From: Campylobacterales bacterium
GTDB taxonomy: Bacteria > Campylobacterota > Campylobacteria > Campylobacterales > Sulfurimonadaceae
Direction: 5' to 3'
Assembly (NCBI GenBank): GCA_026390165.1
Contig: JAPLGM010000007.1
Coordinates: 1 to 55,576, forward strand
DNA length: 55,576 nucleotides
Shown here piece after piece: positions 45,545 to 53,300 of the stretch. A model generated the notes under the pieces. The model was not told the origin of the DNA, searched no databases, and saw only the letters and a program-made list of their open reading frames with translations. The position numbers were made by a program, and so were the translations under genes. How positions within the stretch are numbered: position 1 is the first letter of the stretch; each line of letters begins with the position of its first letter.

Positions 45545-46213
45545 ATGAAATTTCAGAGTCTAATTTTGATGTTATTGTTGAGCACGACGCTTTTAGCGCA
45601 AATCGTTCCCTCAGGGTTTGTGAATCTTAAAGAAACTCTTCCAAGTGTTGCTGTAGAGCTTCGTTATTATGGTGAAAATAATTTTATGGGTCAACGCATC
45701 GATGGCTATGAAGCTTCCATTTGTTATGTGAGTATTTCAGCAGCACAAGCACTCAAAGTTGTTCAAGAGGAGCTGTCATCGTTTGGATTAGGGTTGAAAC
45801 TCTTCGACGGTTATCGTCCCCAGCGTGCCGTTAACCATTTTGTCCGTTGGGCGAAAGATCTGAATGATACGACAATGAAGCAATCGTATTATCCCAACGT
45901 CCAAAAATCCGAACTCTTTGAAAAAGGGTATATCGCTGCACGTTCGGGTCATTCTCGTGGCAGTACGGTCGATCTGACTCTCATTGACCTTGCAACAGGC
46001 AAGGAACTCGATATGGGGACAGGTTTTGACTTTTTTAGTCCTCTATCCTCTCCCACAAGTAGGGAGGTAACCCCACAGCAACGCGCCAATCGTTTACTGC
46101 TGCGTTCTCTTATGCTTCGTCACAGATTTCGACCATTGGAAGAGGAATGGTGGCATTTTACCCTTGAAAATGAACCCTATCCTACGACGTATTTTGATTT
46201 TTCGGTACGCTAA
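45545..46213 (+). CDS. D-alanyl-D-alanine dipeptidase (VanX/DdpX-like)
   Basis: 222 residues. Signal peptide MKFQSLILMLLLSTTLLAQ. Zinc ligands and catalytic residues of M15D are present: SGHSRGSTVDLTLID (SxHxxGxxxD) and the EEWWHF motif with Glu base and His ligand. The early DGYRPQRAV is also typical. It cleaves D-Ala-D-Ala in the periplasm, probably for cell-wall peptide recycling rather than glycopeptide resistance, since no vanH or vanA homologue is nearby. Confidence 0.9.
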   Translation: MKFQSLILMLLLSTTLLAQIVPSGFVNLKETLPSVAVELRYYGENNFMGQRIDGYEASICYVSISAAQALKVVQEELSSFGLGLKLFDGYRPQRAVNHFVRWAKDLNDTTMKQSYYPNVQKSELFEKGYIAARSGHSRGSTVDLTLIDLATGKELDMGTGFDFFSPLSSPTSREVTPQQRANRLLLRSLMLRHRFRPLEEEWWHFTLENEPYPTTYFDFSVR

Positions 46214-46276
46214 TTCTAGAAAGAATACACACCCTTACAATAAACTTAATTTAAGCATATATAAAGTTTAAATGGA

Positions 46277-46282
46277 TACAAT
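46277..46282 (+). promoter_or_regulatory. -10 box for rplM-rpsI
   Basis: TACAAT in GGATACAATTT, with a predicted start near 46289 and a leader of about 33 bases ending in AAAAGGAGG. Confidence 0.4.
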
Positions 46283-46321
46283 TTCACCACTATTTATTAA
46301 AGACTTGAAAAGGAGGCTCAC

Positions 46322-46744
46322 ATGAAATTTACTAAAATTGCAACACCTGAGCAAATCGACCGTAAATGGGTTTTGATCGACGCTGAGGGGAAAACATTTG
46401 GTCGTTTAATGACGGATGTTGCTGCTCGTCTTCGCGGAAAAGATAAACCTTATTTTACTCCAAATATTGACTGTGGTGACTTTGTTGTTATCATCAATGC
46501 GTCTAAAATCGTTATTAACGGTACTGGCAAATTGGCAACAAAAGAGTATCACACTCATAGTGGTTACTTCGGTAGTGTTAAAAGTGTTAAAATGACAGAG
46601 CTTTTGGCAACTAATCCAGAAAAACTCTTCAAACTCGCAGCTCGCGGTATGCTTCCTAAAACAAAATTAGGTCGTGCGATGTTGAAAAAACTAAAAATCT
46701 ATGCTGATGCGGAACACCCACACTCAGCACAGATCGCTAAGTAA
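46322..46744 (+). CDS. rplM: 50S ribosomal protein L13
   Basis: 140 residues. Typical sequence: RKWVLIDAEGKTFGRLMTDVA, LRGKDKPYFTPNIDCGDFVVI, YHTHSGYFGSVKSV and RGMLPKTKLGRAMLKKLKIY. It binds 23S rRNA early in large-subunit assembly. In operon with rpsI 9 bases downstream, the usual pairing. Confidence 0.98.
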   Translation: MKFTKIATPEQIDRKWVLIDAEGKTFGRLMTDVAARLRGKDKPYFTPNIDCGDFVVIINASKIVINGTGKLATKEYHTHSGYFGSVKSVKMTELLATNPEKLFKLAARGMLPKTKLGRAMLKKLKIYADAEHPHSAQIAK

Positions 46745-46753
46745 GGATAAATA

Positions 46754-47143
46754 ATGGCAAAAACTTATGCAACTGGCAGAAGAAAAACATCTATCGCTAA
46801 AGTATGGTTGACTCCAGGAACTGGTAAAATCACCGTTAATGGTCTTTCACTTGACGCATGGCTTGGTGGTCTTGAAGCGAAAAAATTGCGTGTAACGCAA
46901 CCTCTTTCACTTACAAAACAAGACACATCCGTTGATATCAACGCAACGACAACAGGCGGCGGGTTCTCAGGTCAATCCGATGCACTTCGTCACGGTATTT
47001 CTCGTGCACTTTGTACGTTTAATCCTGAATTCCGTCCGGTTCTTAAACCATACGGTATGTTGACTCGTGATTCACGTATCGTTGAACGTAAAAAACCAGG
47101 TCTTCGTAAAGCACGTCGTTCACCTCAATTCTCAAAACGTTAA
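46754..47143 (+). CDS. rpsI: 30S ribosomal protein S9
   Basis: 129 residues. Typical sequence: [39 protein letters not shown] and the basic C-terminal tail ending RRSPQFSKR, which reaches the P-site tRNA. Ends 21 bases before a terminator. Confidence 0.98.
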   Translation: MAKTYATGRRKTSIAKVWLTPGTGKITVNGLSLDAWLGGLEAKKLRVTQPLSLTKQDTSVDINATTTGGGFSGQSDALRHGISRALCTFNPEFRPVLKPYGMLTRDSRIVERKKPGLRKARRSPQFSKR

Positions 47144-47164
47144 TCGTTTTATTTTCTTCTTTCT

Positions 47165-47187
47165 CTCGGATTCTCCGAGGGGTTTTT
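47165..47187 (+). terminator. terminator after rpsI
   Basis: Stem CTCGGA (47165-47170) with TCCGAG (47174-47179), a 3-base loop, then GGG and five T. Confidence 0.75.
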
Positions 47188-47221
47188 CTTATTTGCATCT
47201 TCTCATTAGCTTAAAATAATA

Positions 47222-47227
47222 TATGAT
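47222..47227 (+). promoter_or_regulatory. -10 box for eptA-lpxE
   Basis: TATGAT, with a predicted start near 47234. GGAG precedes the ATG at 47254. Confidence 0.35.
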
Positions 47228-47253
47228 ACCACACCTTTTTTACTGGAGTAATT

Positions 47254-48858
47254 ATGGTCTCTTTTTTTAAATCATTTAAAGTCCGATCGTGGACACTTAT
47301 CGTTTCGGTAGCTCTCTTTTTGACCCTTGTTGCGAATATTGCTTTCTTCAAACATGTCATAGAAGTTTATCCCCTCTCATGGAGCAGTGCCCCTTTTATT
47401 GTATCGTTGGCATTGGTGTTGATGAGTGTTACGATCATTCTTTTATCCCTCTTTAGTTTCCGTCGTACCCTCAAGCCTATTATCATTTTAATTTTAATTT
47501 TATCGTCATTTGTTGCCTATTTTATGGATACCTACAATACGGTGATTGATACCCATATGATTCAAAACACGTTAGAAACCAATCTGAGTGAATCTTCTGA
47601 TTTATTTAGTTTTACCCTTGTATTGTATGTTCTTTTGATCGGAGTAATCCCTTCATTTATCGTTTATAAAGCTAATATAGCTCCGATGAAGCTTAAATCG
47701 ACACTTCTCGAGAAAGGAAAAATCATTGGGATTGCCCTCGCTTTTGTCGCGATACTGCTATTTGCCTTTAGCAAAAATTATACATCCTTTTTTCGAGAAC
47801 ATAAGCCGTTACGTTATTATGCCAATCCAGCCTTTTATCTCTATTCAAGTGGTTCGTATATACAAAAATCATTGTCCCATCCGTATACGGGATTAGCCCT
47901 TTATGCTCAAGATGCAGTGGCATCTCCCTCGGATAAAAACCGAAAATTGATTGTTGTCGTCGTTGGAGAAGCAGCGCGATGGGATCATTTCTCTCTCAAT
48001 GGCTATTCACGTGAAACGAATCCATTGCTCAAAAATGAAGATATTGTTAACTTTACCCAGTTCACCTCCTGCGGTACGGAGACGGCGATCTCCGTACCGT
48101 GTATGTTCTCCTCGTTTGGAAGAGAGAACTATGAGGGGGAGAAAGCCAAACATACTGAAAATATTTTGGATGTTCTCAAACGCTCGGGAGCGAATATTTT
48201 GTGGCGGGATAACAACTCCGATTCCAAAGGGGTAGCGGAACGTGTGACCTACGAGGATTACAAAATACCGGCTAACAATACGATTTGCGAAGATGGTGAG
48301 TGCCGTGATGAGGGGATGTTAGTTGGGCTTGATACGTACATTAAGGCTCATCCCAAAGGGGATATTGTTATCGTTCTTCACCAGATGGGGAACCACGGTC
48401 CAGCGTATTACAAACGGTATCCGAAAGAATTCGAGAAATTTACCCCTGTGTGCAAAAGCAATCAGTTGGAACAATGCACCCAAGCGGAAATTGCCAATGG
48501 GTACGATAATGTCCTTCTTTATACCGATTATTTTTTGAAGAAAACGATTGATTTTCTGAAAAAGAATGATTCATCCTTTGCAACGGCAATGTTTTATGTA
48601 AGCGATCATGGGGAGTCATTGGGGGAAAATGGTCTCTATCTCCACGGGTTTCCGTACGCCATTGCCCCTGAAGCGCAAAAACATGTCCCTGCCGTAATGT
48701 GGTTTGGTGAAAAATTCAAGGTGAATAAAGTGGCGTTGAAGCAGCGGGCGTCTCAACCCTACAGCCAAGATTTTATTTTTGATACGTTGTTGGGGATGAG
48801 TGAAGTGAAAACCTCTGTCTACCGAAGCGAGCTGGATATTTTGCATGGCATCCACTAA
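47254..48858 (+). CDS. eptA: lipid A phosphoethanolamine transferase (EptA-like)
   Basis: 534 residues. Five N-terminal membrane helices (to about 180), then a periplasmic alkaline-phosphatase-like domain. VVVGEAARWDHFSLNGYSRETNPLL holds a metal Glu. SCGTETAISVPCMFS holds the probable nucleophile Thr277, flanked by the Cys273-Cys283 pair seen in EptA/MCR proteins. SDHGESLGENGLYLHGFPYAIAP holds metal ligands. It moves phosphoethanolamine from phosphatidylethanolamine to lipid A, lowering surface charge and polymyxin binding. It overlaps lpxE by 14 bases. Confidence 0.92.
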   Translation: MVSFFKSFKVRSWTLIVSVALFLTLVANIAFFKHVIEVYPLSWSSAPFIVSLALVLMSVTIILLSLFSFRRTLKPIIILILILSSFVAYFMDTYNTVIDTHMIQNTLETNLSESSDLFSFTLVLYVLLIGVIPSFIVYKANIAPMKLKSTLLEKGKIIGIALAFVAILLFAFSKNYTSFFREHKPLRYYANPAFYLYSSGSYIQKSLSHPYTGLALYAQDAVASPSDKNRKLIVVVVGEAARWDHFSLNGYSRETNPLLKNEDIVNFTQFTSCGTETAISVPCMFSSFGRENYEGEKAKHTENILDVLKRSGANILWRDNNSDSKGVAERVTYEDYKIPANNTICEDGECRDEGMLVGLDTYIKAHPKGDIVIVLHQMGNHGPAYYKRYPKEFEKFTPVCKSNQLEQCTQAEIANGYDNVLLYTDYFLKKTIDFLKKNDSSFATAMFYVSDHGESLGENGLYLHGFPYAIAPEAQKHVPAVMWFGEKFKVNKVALKQRASQPYSQDFIFDTLLGMSEVKTSVYRSELDILHGIH

Positions 48859-49546
48859 AAATATTCTCCTTACCGCTCTTTTGCTCTTAGGGGCAATCTT
48901 GTTTTTTGGATTGAGCGGTGCGGATATTGCGATACAAAGCCTTTTTTATAACCCTCAAACCCATCAATGGCTTGTCGATTCGAACAATGAAGTTTTGAAA
49001 TTTGTTTTTTACGATGGAATCAAACGGCTATTGATCATTATCGGCGTTGTTGTTTTAGTTGGATTGATGCTTGGATGGAAACGCCCTTCATTACAACCGT
49101 ATCGACGGGGGTTAATTATTCTCCTTGCCTCCTCGATAGTTGTCCCCCTTATTGTGGGTTCTCTAAAAGCGGTGACGAATATGCCATGTCCCAAAAATGT
49201 TGAAATATTTGGGGGAACCTATCCTCATACGTGTGTGTGGGAGAGCTATGGAAAGAGAGAATGCCCCAAAGAGAAGCAAAAATGTTGGCCAGCAGGACAT
49301 GCGAGTGGGGGATTTGCATTGATGGCATTGGTGTTTCTCTTCCAGACACGACGGGCGAAAGTACTAGCTATGAGCAGTGCCGTGATGATCGGATGGAGTA
49401 TGGGAACCTATAAAATGTTGATAGGGGATCATTTTTTTAGCCACTCAGTGATTACGATGGTTTTGGCATGGCTGCTGATATTATTGATTGTTCGAGGTGT
49501 GGATAGAATTTTTCAACAAACGCTTAAGCTAGGTGACGTACAATAA
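48845..49546 (+). CDS. lpxE: PAP2-family lipid A phosphatase (LpxE-like)
   Basis: 233 residues, about six membrane helices. PAP2 motifs: LKAVTNMPCPKNVEIFGG (motif 1 with Cys-Pro where most PAP2 enzymes have Arg-Pro, as in lipid A phosphatases of this type), PAGHASGGFA (motif 2) and YKMLIGDHFFSHSVI (motif 3 with His). It should remove a lipid A phosphate in the periplasm. In Helicobacter pylori LpxE (HP0021) and EptA (HP0022) are neighbours and act in sequence on the 1-position; the same pair here suggests the same modification. Confidence 0.85.
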   Translation: MASTKNILLTALLLLGAILFFGLSGADIAIQSLFYNPQTHQWLVDSNNEVLKFVFYDGIKRLLIIIGVVVLVGLMLGWKRPSLQPYRRGLIILLASSIVVPLIVGSLKAVTNMPCPKNVEIFGGTYPHTCVWESYGKRECPKEKQKCWPAGHASGGFALMALVFLFQTRRAKVLAMSSAVMIGWSMGTYKMLIGDHFFSHSVITMVLAWLLILLIVRGVDRIFQQTLKLGDVQ

Positions 49547-49564
49547 CCAAAAGAAAGGGTGGTT

Positions 49565-50305
49565 ATGAAACAAATACTCTTAGTGTTAAGTACTGCGATA
49601 GTATTAGTGAGTGGTGCGTATGGCAATGAAGTACAGCACGAGTCAACCCATGAAGTTCACTGGAATTATGATGAGAATGGACCTGCCAATTGGGGGAAAT
49701 TTAGTGAAACATGTCAAATCGGGGAAGCCCAATCTCCGATTAATATTATTGTCAATGAGACAAAAGGGATTGATAAATCCGATATTTTAAAACTGAATGA
49801 AAGTATAGAAACCAAAGCGTCGATTGCGGATAACGGACATGCGATCCAAGTCAATATTGAGAATGGCGGAATTATCCGTGTTGATGGGGTTAATTATAAA
49901 TTGGTTCAGTTTCACTTTCATGGGTTAAGCGAAGAGGAGATCGACGGAGCGCATACCGATTTAGTCGCTCACATGGTGCATAAAAGTCCATTCGGAAGCC
50001 TTTTGGTTGTGGCAGTATTGTTTAATGAGGGAAAAACAGCGCAACCAATGATTCAAACAGTGATCGAGAATGTTGGTAAATCAGTAGAAATTGATCCTTC
50101 AACCCTTCTCCCCTTCGATACCGAGCATTATTACCATTTTATGGGGTCATTGACTACCCCTCCGTGCACTGAAAATGTTAAATGGTACGTTATGAAAGAG
50201 GTAGAAAGTGCAAGCAAAGAACAAATCGCTGCGTTGCGTACGTTTTACGATCACAACTATCGCCCTGTTCAGCCTCTTAATGGTCGTGTAGTTGAGTCAA
50301 AATAG
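49565..50305 (+). CDS. alpha-class carbonic anhydrase, periplasmic
   Basis: 246 residues from ATG 49565 (a GTG two codons earlier is possible). Signal peptide MKQILLVLSTAIVLVSGAYG. Alpha-CA landmarks: HWNYDENGPANWGKF, CQIGEAQSPINI, zinc ligands His117 and His119 in QFHFHGLSEEE and His136 in AHMVHKS, then MGSLTTPPCTENVKWYVM. It interconverts CO2 and bicarbonate in the periplasm. Oddity: Val134 stands two residues before His136, where alpha-CAs usually have the Glu that orients the third zinc His. Confidence 0.92.
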   Translation: MKQILLVLSTAIVLVSGAYGNEVQHESTHEVHWNYDENGPANWGKFSETCQIGEAQSPINIIVNETKGIDKSDILKLNESIETKASIADNGHAIQVNIENGGIIRVDGVNYKLVQFHFHGLSEEEIDGAHTDLVAHMVHKSPFGSLLVVAVLFNEGKTAQPMIQTVIENVGKSVEIDPSTLLPFDTEHYYHFMGSLTTPPCTENVKWYVMKEVESASKEQIAALRTFYDHNYRPVQPLNGRVVESK

Positions 50306-50320
50306 AAGAGAGGGGGATAT

Positions 50321-51334
50321 TTAAACCACCCAAGCCCCATCTCTATAAACAACATCATCTCCAAGGGTAAAAGTATGGGTGTCTACAAAAATATCGACAT
50401 GGTATTTACCATCTCGGCGTTTAAACCCCGGTTTGCCATAGATACCATGTTTCGCCCCCAACGACAAATGAACACCGCACATCCGCTCGTAGGTACCCGT
50501 ATCCGCAACGGTGCGTGTTTTGTCAAAAGCTCTGTTAAGTCCTAATCCTAGCTCTCGTACCCAAACTGTCCCCTCATCTCTACGGATATTAAAAAGTATC
50601 TCATCAAACGCAGGGGTTGAATTTTCACACGCTACGACTTGCCCCTCCTCTACAATAATGGTGATGGGCGTTGCGGGTGTATTGAGTTTGTAGGTTACAT
50701 CACCAAAGCAAAAAATCTTCGCCCGTCCATGCAGCGCTCGTAAATCTTGTGCTTCGGTAAATACCTCCCCCAGTGGAAATTGACCGCCAGTATTTGGCAT
50801 ATCGGAGTAATCCCCAATATTGAGCTTGGCCGACTCAAAGGGAGAACCATAAACCAAAAATTCCCCGCCACTGTCGATGATACCCGATGGGGCACTGTCT
50901 ATTTTGGCTTTAAGACCACGACCGACGTGGCGATAATACTCAGCATCATACGCCAATGAATCAATATAGTACGACGCTTCATCATCGGACATACGGCTAA
51001 GATGAGGATGTTCGATCACTTTGATCTGTTTTTTAAATAGCTCGACTCGTAGACGAAATTCATTGAGACGAAAACTTTTGGATTGGATCAATACGACCAA
51101 ATCGAAGGGGTTTAGAGAATCAAAAATGTCGAGTATCTCTTCAGGTGCGCTAGCATTAAAATCAATGAATAGAGCATTGGGCAAACAACGTTTATACCCT
51201 TGCATCAAAAGGGTAGATAACAAATAATCGGTGTCATAGACCACGACGGCACGCTCTTTGTCGGTGTAGTTAAATGCGGTACTTACGAGACTATGCAAGT
51301 TGTTCTGGGCTTTTAGAATTAACGCTTCAGACAT
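50321..51334 (-). CDS. M29-like aminopeptidase-related protein
   Basis: 337 residues, cytosolic. The C-terminal part has VWVRELGLGLNRAFD, RMCGVHLSLGAKHGIYG and GKYHVDIFVDTHTFTLGDDVVYRDG, which resemble the metal-binding Glu, His and Asp region of M29 (thermophilic) aminopeptidases. The N-terminal 160 residues are less familiar. It probably cleaves peptides with a di-metal site, but assignment is at family level only. The minus-strand structured leader at 51416-51600 lies just upstream. Confidence 0.68.
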   Translation of the reverse strand: MSEALILKAQNNLHSLVSTAFNYTDKERAVVVYDTDYLLSTLLMQGYKRCLPNALFIDFNASAPEEILDIFDSLNPFDLVVLIQSKSFRLNEFRLRVELFKKQIKVIEHPHLSRMSDDEASYYIDSLAYDAEYYRHVGRGLKAKIDSAPSGIIDSGGEFLVYGSPFESAKLNIGDYSDMPNTGGQFPLGEVFTEAQDLRALHGRAKIFCFGDVTYKLNTPATPITIIVEEGQVVACENSTPAFDEILFNIRRDEGTVWVRELGLGLNRAFDKTRTVADTGTYERMCGVHLSLGAKHGIYGKPGFKRRDGKYHVDIFVDTHTFTLGDDVVYRDGAWVV

Positions 51335-51393
51335 TATTTTTCCTCATTTGGTAAGGTTGTGATGAACTTTAAAAGAGGCGGAAATTGGGGGAT

Positions 51394-51412
51394 CAAGGGG
51401 ATAGACCCCTTG
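51394..51412 (-). other. hairpin downstream of the 19-residue ORF
   Basis: A 7-base stem CAAGGGG/CCCCTTG with a 5-base loop, 3 bases after the small ORF stop. It is followed on the minus-strand RNA by GAUCCCCC, which can pair with GGGGAUC at the ribosome binding site of that ORF (51479-51485). No T-run follows, so it is not a classical terminator. Confidence 0.55.
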
Positions 51413-51415
51413 GCA

Positions 51416-51475
51416 CTAATGAATTAGTGGTGCAAAAACGCACATAAGAAATAGTGTGAGTATGATCTTATCCAT
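51416..51475 (-). CDS. 19-residue hydrophobic peptide, type I toxin-like candidate
   Basis: The ORF reads MDKIILTLFLMCVFAPLIH and stop: a short charged start and one hydrophobic helix, like Ibs-, Tis- or Hok-style toxic peptides. GAAGGGG lies 6 bases before the ATG. It is preceded by a perfect TATAAT promoter on the same strand and a strongly structured leader, and followed by a hairpin able to hide its ribosome binding site. It could also be the leader peptide of the M29-like gene. No homologue is recognised, so coding status is an inference. Confidence 0.45.
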   Translation of the reverse strand: MDKIILTLFLMCVFAPLIH

Positions 51476-51485
51476 AACGATCCCC

Positions 51486-51574
51486 TTCTGTTGAATCTTT
51501 GGAGGACAAAAAAAAAGGTCAAGGGGTAATTAATCCCTCAACCTTCATATTGTCGCTCCATTGATTCAACAGAA
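51486..51574 (-). repeat. 12-base perfect inverted repeat enclosing a terminator hairpin
   Basis: TTCTGTTGAATC at 51486-51497 pairs with GATTCAACAGAA at 51563-51574. The 65 bases between them hold the hairpin at 51515-51545. In minus-strand RNA the second arm ends right against the GGGG of the small ORF ribosome binding site. Alternative reading: a tiny MITE-like element with terminal inverted repeats. Confidence 0.7.
51506..51545 (-). terminator. intrinsic terminator inside the leader
   Basis: On the minus-strand RNA AAGGUUGAGGG pairs with CCCUUGACCUU (11 pairs, two of them G-U) and is followed by nine or more U. The two wobble pairs become mismatches on the plus-strand RNA, so the structure was kept for minus-strand transcription. 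It would release an RNA of about 80 bases from the promoter at 51600. Confidence 0.7.
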
Positions 51575-51594
51575 AAGTCACACTCACAAAAGGG

Positions 51595-51600
51595 ATTATA
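51595..51600 (-). promoter_or_regulatory. -10 box for the structured leader
   Basis: Perfect TATAAT on the minus strand, with a predicted start near 51588. About 43 bases from the plus-strand box that serves the peptide-binding protein, making a divergent pair. Confidence 0.5.
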
Positions 51601-51642
51601 GCACAAGTAATAAAATATAAAAATAGGGTTAGGGGTTTACGC

Positions 51643-51648
51643 TATAAT
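51643..51648 (+). promoter_or_regulatory. -10 box for the peptide-binding protein gene
   Basis: TATAAT, with a predicted start near 51655, about 17 bases before the TTG start. Confidence 0.45.
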
Positions 51649-51671
51649 TCACACCAAAAACAGGCTGATGA

Positions 51672-53180
51672 TTGAAACCTTTATTTTTTCTCTTACTTTT
51701 TAGCCTCTCACTCATTGCTTCAACCCTTCATCTAAGTGCCTCTTCCAATCCTGCCCGTCTTAATCCTCTAATCGCAACGGACTCTGCCAGCAGTGAAATT
51801 TCCAATTTTATTTTTAATGCCCTTGTCAAATACGATTCTACGGGGCAAAAGGTGATTGGCGATTTGGCGCAGTCGTACAAAAGAGTCTCCCCCACCGTTA
51901 TCGAGTTTAAACTTCGCCGTGGGGTGATGTGGAGTGATGGGAAGCCTTTTAGTGCTGCGGATGTTGTCTTCACCTACGATCTTATCATCTCTCCCAAAGT
52001 AACAAGTCCTTATGCGACCGATTTTCGGGTGGTCAAAGAGGTGCGGGCGATTGATCCCTATACGGTACGTGTCACCTATACGAAGCCCTATTTTAAAGCG
52101 TTAGAAATTTGGATGATGGGGATTGTCCCCCGTCATATTCTTCAAAATGAGAAAGATATTATGGGAAGTTCCTTTAACACCCATCCCATTGGAACAGGGC
52201 CGTATATCTTGAAAAAGCTGGAGTTTTCCAAACAAATAGAGCTGGGTGCCAATCCCCATTATTTCGAACACCGTCCTAAAATTGAGTCGATTATTTTTCA
52301 CGTCATCAGCGACTCTATGACCCGATTTTTGATGCTGAAAAATGGTGAAATTGATATTGACGGATTGGAACCGATGCAAGCACAGCGTCAGCTGGACAAA
52401 ACATTTCATCAACGGTTTAAACAACTGGAATTGCCTTCCCACAGCTACACTTATTTGGGCTTTAATTTACGATTGAAAAAGTTTCAAGATCCCAGAGTTC
52501 GTGAGGCACTCTCTCTCGCCATTGATCGCCAAGAGCTGGTCGATATTTTGTTTCTCAATCACGGGTCGGTCTCTACAGGACCTTTTTTGCCAGGGAGTAA
52601 AGGATTTAATACAGCGATAAAAGCCCCCAAACGGGATCTCATCAGAGCCAAAGCCCTTCTAAAATCGGCGGGGTATGATTCAAAAAAGCCCTTGTGTTTT
52701 GAGATTGCCACTTCCAACTCCAACCCTATTCGCCCCTACGCAGCGGAGATATTACAACGGCAGCTTTTAGGGGTTGGGGTCAAAGTGAGCCTTAAAGTGA
52801 TGGAGTGGCAAGCTTTTTTAAATACTGTCGTCATGCCCAAAAAGTTTGAAACAGTACTGCTGGGATGGGGACTCTCCCTTACCCCTGACCCCTATATGAT
52901 TTGGCACAGTGATTCGGATGTTGTGGGAGGATTTAATATGATCGGGTATCACTCTAAAAAAACGGATAGATTAATCGAAGAAATGGAGAATTCGACAGAA
53001 CCTGGGAAAATAGCGGCTTTACAGCGGGATATTTTTGCCTCTATTGTACAGGATAATCCTTACCTATTTTTGGTGGTGCCCAATGATATTCATGTCTATA
53101 ATCGCCAGATTAAAGGGATAAAACCGACGATAAATGGGATTTGGGAAGATTATATTGATTGGGAAAAGGGAGCTAAATAA
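51672..53180 (+). CDS. peptide ABC transporter substrate-binding protein (SBP_bac_5)
   Basis: 502 residues from TTG at 51672. Signal peptide MKPLFFLLLFSLSLIAS. The family-5 binding-protein pattern runs throughout: LAQSYKRVSPTVIEFKLRRGV, WSDGKPFSAADVVFTYD, HPIGTGPYILKK, DPRVREALSLAIDRQELV and GFNMIGYHSKKTDRLIEE. It binds oligopeptides or similar solutes in the periplasm for an ABC importer. No permease or ATPase genes follow, so partners are elsewhere. Confidence 0.92.
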   Translation: MKPLFFLLLFSLSLIASTLHLSASSNPARLNPLIATDSASSEISNFIFNALVKYDSTGQKVIGDLAQSYKRVSPTVIEFKLRRGVMWSDGKPFSAADVVFTYDLIISPKVTSPYATDFRVVKEVRAIDPYTVRVTYTKPYFKALEIWMMGIVPRHILQNEKDIMGSSFNTHPIGTGPYILKKLEFSKQIELGANPHYFEHRPKIESIIFHVISDSMTRFLMLKNGEIDIDGLEPMQAQRQLDKTFHQRFKQLELPSHSYTYLGFNLRLKKFQDPRVREALSLAIDRQELVDILFLNHGSVSTGPFLPGSKGFNTAIKAPKRDLIRAKALLKSAGYDSKKPLCFEIATSNSNPIRPYAAEILQRQLLGVGVKVSLKVMEWQAFLNTVVMPKKFETVLLGWGLSLTPDPYMIWHSDSDVVGGFNMIGYHSKKTDRLIEEMENSTEPGKIAALQRDIFASIVQDNPYLFLVVPNDIHVYNRQIKGIKPTINGIWEDYIDWEKGAK

Positions 53181-53242
53181 GCAATGGATAATTTAAATGA
53201 TATTTTCTCATTCCACTATATAGTAAAAAAGGCAATATGCTA

Positions 53243-53248
53243 TATAAT
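53243..53248 (+). promoter_or_regulatory. -10 box for the PAS sensor gene
   Basis: TATAAT in an AT-rich spacer, with a predicted start near 53256 and a leader of about 45 bases. Confidence 0.4.
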
Positions 53249-53300
53249 AAAAAATAAATAAAAAAAACAGATAATAATAAATAGGTAGAGAAAATACACG

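Noticed and set aside
51361-51426. Plus-strand 21-codon ORF overlapping the small hydrophobic ORF
   Set aside because: No ribosome binding site and no hydrophobic or other pattern; it comes from the G-rich hairpin sequence.
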